From Phytophthora colocasiae (taxonomy: Eukaryota; Oomycota; Peronosporomycetes; Peronosporales; Peronosporaceae): a stretch of DNA of 64,000 bases. The DNA is taken from the NCBI GenBank assembly GCA_018806915.1, contig JAGKQI010000105.1:992001-1056000 (forward strand), read 5' to 3'. The translations under genes and the position numbers were made by a program. The notes under the pieces were generated by a model. That model saw nothing but the letters and a program-made list of their open reading frames with translations, made no database searches and was not told where the DNA came from. Positions 61,784-64,000 of this stretch are shown one piece after another. Within the stretch, counting starts at the first letter, position 1, and the number at the start of each line of letters is the position of its first letter.

Positions 61784-61788
61784 GATTG

Positions 61789-61816
61789 TTGCAATAGATT
61801 GCAATAGATTGCAATG
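61789..61816 (+). repeat. short tandem repeat of AGATTGCAAT
   Basis: About 2.5 copies of the decamer (TTGCAATAGATTGCAATAG...) immediately after the QTRT2 stop. Confidence 0.8.
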
Positions 61817-61960
61817 TACACAATATTGTGTGGCTGCGACGTGTGATGCCAATCAAAACTCAAACGACCTTTGATGCAAAGATCCAAGCGCTCGACACCG
61901 TTGGTTTGCTTGTCATTCGCGATCCAGATCTTCTTTTGCTTGTCAATCAACTGCCAGTAC

Positions 61961-61975
61961 GTCATTCTTCATTCT
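61961..61975 (+). promoter_or_regulatory. candidate oomycete initiator element
   Basis: GTCATTCTTCATTCT fits the oomycete core promoter consensus (TCATTYY then CA-W-TTT-like) with one mismatch. It lies ~50 bp upstream of the ATG at 62025, the usual distance. Confidence 0.6.
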
Positions 61976-62024
61976 GCATAGCCAGTGACTGCCCAAGAGA
62001 GGAAAATTTTGGAAGGTCTCGAAC

Positions 62025-64000
62025 ATGAGGCGATTCCTAGTGTTGGTGCTCTTAGGCTCCAGTGTATCTGCTCACAGCTATTACTTTGCCGATGTGTTCG
62101 AAGAAACAAACCCAGTGCCCAATGGTTATGACTCTGGGGGTAACAAAGCGCACAAGGACGACAAGCTCGGGCAGCTTCGAGGGTTTGCAATGATCAGCTC
62201 AGCTGACGTTGATGACAAGGGTACCTCTTCGACAAGCGAGAAGGCGAGTGAATCGTTGCCAACTGTGAATCAAGTGTCGTCAGTTATAGTGCCTTGGGGC
62301 AGCGGCATTTCGACGAAGACGCAGAAGGATGATCACAAGGCAAATGCTGAAGGAGACGCCTATAAAGCTACTACAACCAGTAATACTGTCAAGGTGCAAC
62401 CAGTTCTGGGCAATAGCAAGCCTCAAATTTCAACTGATGCGTCTGGACAAGTTATGAAGGCGCCTACTCTGTCCAACGCCAATGAAAGTCAAGCAATTGT
62501 CCCCCGTGACGCCAACAAAACGTCCACAGACAATGCAACGATCTCGCGCGAGGAGAGAACTAACTCCACAAGTGAGAACAGGATCTCTCCATACAAGGAT
62601 AAGCTAAACTTGTCATCAGTGAACAAGACCGATAGATCCACGCCAGATTCCGTCTCAAGTGAGATGAAGCATGGTCTTGACGTGAGCTCCTCTGCGTTCA
62701 AATCACTCAGTAATTTCACTGATGGGGCGATCACCTCACCTATCGATAGAAACGAGAGCTTCAATGGCAGCATCTACCACGCTCCTATTAAACGCGAGTC
62801 GGGACTTAGTGATGGTGACATTCGGAGCGATGTCCCGAAGAACCAGGAGAAGCAACAACCTGGAGATCTTTCTGGAACCCGTAATACTAACTTGACACTG
62901 CATGAATTGGATCCTACTACTCCAAGTGAAAAGCATCCAGTCGCTTCATCAGGTCGAGTAGAAGCTGTTATTGTTCCTTGGAGACGAGGGACCTTGGACT
63001 CAAAGTTGGAGGCGAAAGACTTTGGCAACGCAGACAACCGTGGAAATGGTGGAGTTGGAGCAGAAATTTCCCCCCAAAAGGTCGAAAAGCAGGACTATGG
63101 TGCTGTTCTGCATGATACCAAAACGGAGAATGCCAAAGAGAAATCTCGCCTACCTTCCAGTCCCGAATCAAACTCATCATCGGACAAGACAAGTGATCTG
63201 TACGATCCGAAAAACAGCTCCACATCCAAGGAAACCACTGGATCAAGACTTGCTGATTCTCCGACTGAGCGCAATGGGTATCCATCTTCAGAGGACGTGA
63301 AGCAAGGAGAGAACGTGAATACCCCTTGGGAAAATAGAGCTTCCAGACCTTTGGACTCGAAAGCGCCTACATCCGAGCCAACACATAACAACAAAGCTGG
63401 TGGTGGAGAGTGGGGGCGTCCGAATTACGTGGAACCCCAATTGACCAGGGACTACACCGTGAATAAACGCCTCTACGTCTTAGACAATGCTGTCCCCATG
63501 GAATGGACAGCATTCTCTGATTGCTCGAGGTCTTCAATCGGAGCCTGAGGATCAGAAAAGTGGTGAATATCCTTCTGGAGAATCGAATGAACACGCTAGA
63601 GCTGCTGAAGAAAATCAACAACCGGTCGAGGCCAATGGAGCAAAAGGTGCCGAGGAGCCTGGTGTGCAAGCTGCGCCTAAGGATGAAGGTCAGCAAACTG
63701 GCGAACATCCTGTCGTGGCGTCTAACCAACAGACTGTTGACTCTGAAGAGCATCAACCAGTTACGTCCAGTACTGAACCACGTGTTGAAGAGCCCAGTGA
63801 CAACACTGCAGCTAAAGAGCATACTGTTGAAGAGTCTGGTGGACACACGGAAGGTGAGAAGGAACCTGTTAATTCCAACGGCGGAAAAGAATCTGCTGCA
63901 GCAAAGGATGAAAACCAAAACCCAGCAGAGCAGACTGGCGGTCAGTCTATCAAGGTATCAAGCGAAGTCAAGCACGAGGATCAACAACCTGCTGGAGTAT
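62025..64000 (+). CDS. secreted Ser/Thr-rich repetitive protein, continuing past the window, one frame break
   Basis: ATG 62025 opens MRRFLVLVLLGSSVSAHSYY, a signal peptide likely cleaved after SVSA. The mature chain is Ser/Thr/Asn/Lys-rich with many N-glycosylation sequons (NKT, NAT, NST, NFT, NES, NGS, NLT) and semi-repeats around VIVPWGSGI, VIVPWRRGT and TPWENR. No RXLR or LFLAK motif. The first frame ends at TGA 63546-63548; another frame from about 63520 (GLQSEPEDQKSGEYPSGESN) stays open to the window end with Glu/Gln/Pro-rich repeats. A frame break or an unseen intron near 63500, next to a 10-bp inverted repeat, joins them. It is probably a cell-surface/mucin-like protein. Confidence 0.75.
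63486..63514. repeat. 10-bp inverted repeat with 9-bp loop at the frame break
   Basis: AATGCTGTCC (63486-63495) and GGACAGCATT (63505-63514). The reading frame of the secreted gene changes within about 30 bp of it. Confidence 0.85.

Noticed and set aside
62025..62200. RXLR effector
   Set aside because: A signal peptide is present but the following 100 residues have no RXLR-dEER.
1..64000. tRNA, rRNA or CRISPR array
   Set aside because: No cloverleaf-type tRNA, no rRNA-like conserved stretches, and no spaced direct repeats of CRISPR type were seen. Repeats here are LTRs, TIRs and tandem segments.

Overview
The window looks like nuclear DNA of an oomycete, most likely a Phytophthora-type peronosporalean. 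The grounds are intron-poor genes with very short GT-AG introns (about 50-90 nt), stramenopile-style domain combinations, a candidate oomycete initiator element upstream of one gene, and nested Ty1/copia, Ty3/gypsy and pogo-like elements between compact gene islands. I saw no tRNA, rRNA, CRISPR array or RXLR/Crinkler effector gene.

Layout. (1) 1-4.3 kb: 3' part of a copia element (copia-1) that starts outside the window. (2) 4.3-6.3 kb: weak minus-strand coding relics and unassigned DNA. (3) 6.29-18.3 kb: nested transposons. A complete minus-strand gypsy chromovirus (gypsy-1, 6468-13870, TSD CCGAC) splits a small ORF whose frame rejoins exactly when the element is removed. Next to it lies a decayed plus-strand gypsy (gypsy-2), itself split inside reverse transcriptase by a 1297-bp insert with a 4-bp TSD; its frame is also restored by removal. 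(4) 18.85-19.42 kb: a 571-bp TA-flanked element with perfect 25-bp terminal inverted repeats that carries only a transposase-like tail.

(5) 19.5-41.3 kb: the main host gene island. It holds a PHD/multi-homeodomain protein with an internal in-frame TAG, a mitochondrial-type 5'-3' exonuclease relative, an STK16/NAK-like kinase (7 exons), a J-protein, a RING-like/Myb-like protein, a putative mitochondrial coiled-coil protein, V-ATPase subunit B (7 exons, with the stop codon alone in the last exon), two minus-strand nuclear-type proteins, a large C2-C1-C2 membrane protein and a SET-domain methyltransferase whose 3' end overlaps it by 33 bp.

(6) 41.28-57.1 kb: a second transposon block. A small pogo derivative next to the SET start codon is split by copia-2 (41446-47013, TSD AATGG, PBS matching the anticodon arm of initiator tRNA-Met). 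Downstream, copia-3 has a pogo transposon inserted at TA inside its reverse transcriptase, and the 3.3-kb integrase-RT-pogo-RT segment is tandemly duplicated. (7) 57.7-64 kb: a second host island with an unidentified ORF, a Rap1 C-terminal-like protein, a DHHC palmitoyltransferase, the queuine tRNA-ribosyltransferase accessory subunit and a long secreted Ser/Thr-rich protein running off the end.

Several host genes carry a single frame break (about 23.91, 33.83, 58.7 and 63.5 kb, plus the TAG at 22094). Either this locus is unusually rich in new pseudogenes or the assembly keeps residual indel errors. Each is flagged where it occurs. Exon boundaries were placed by hand from GT-AG sites and reading frame.
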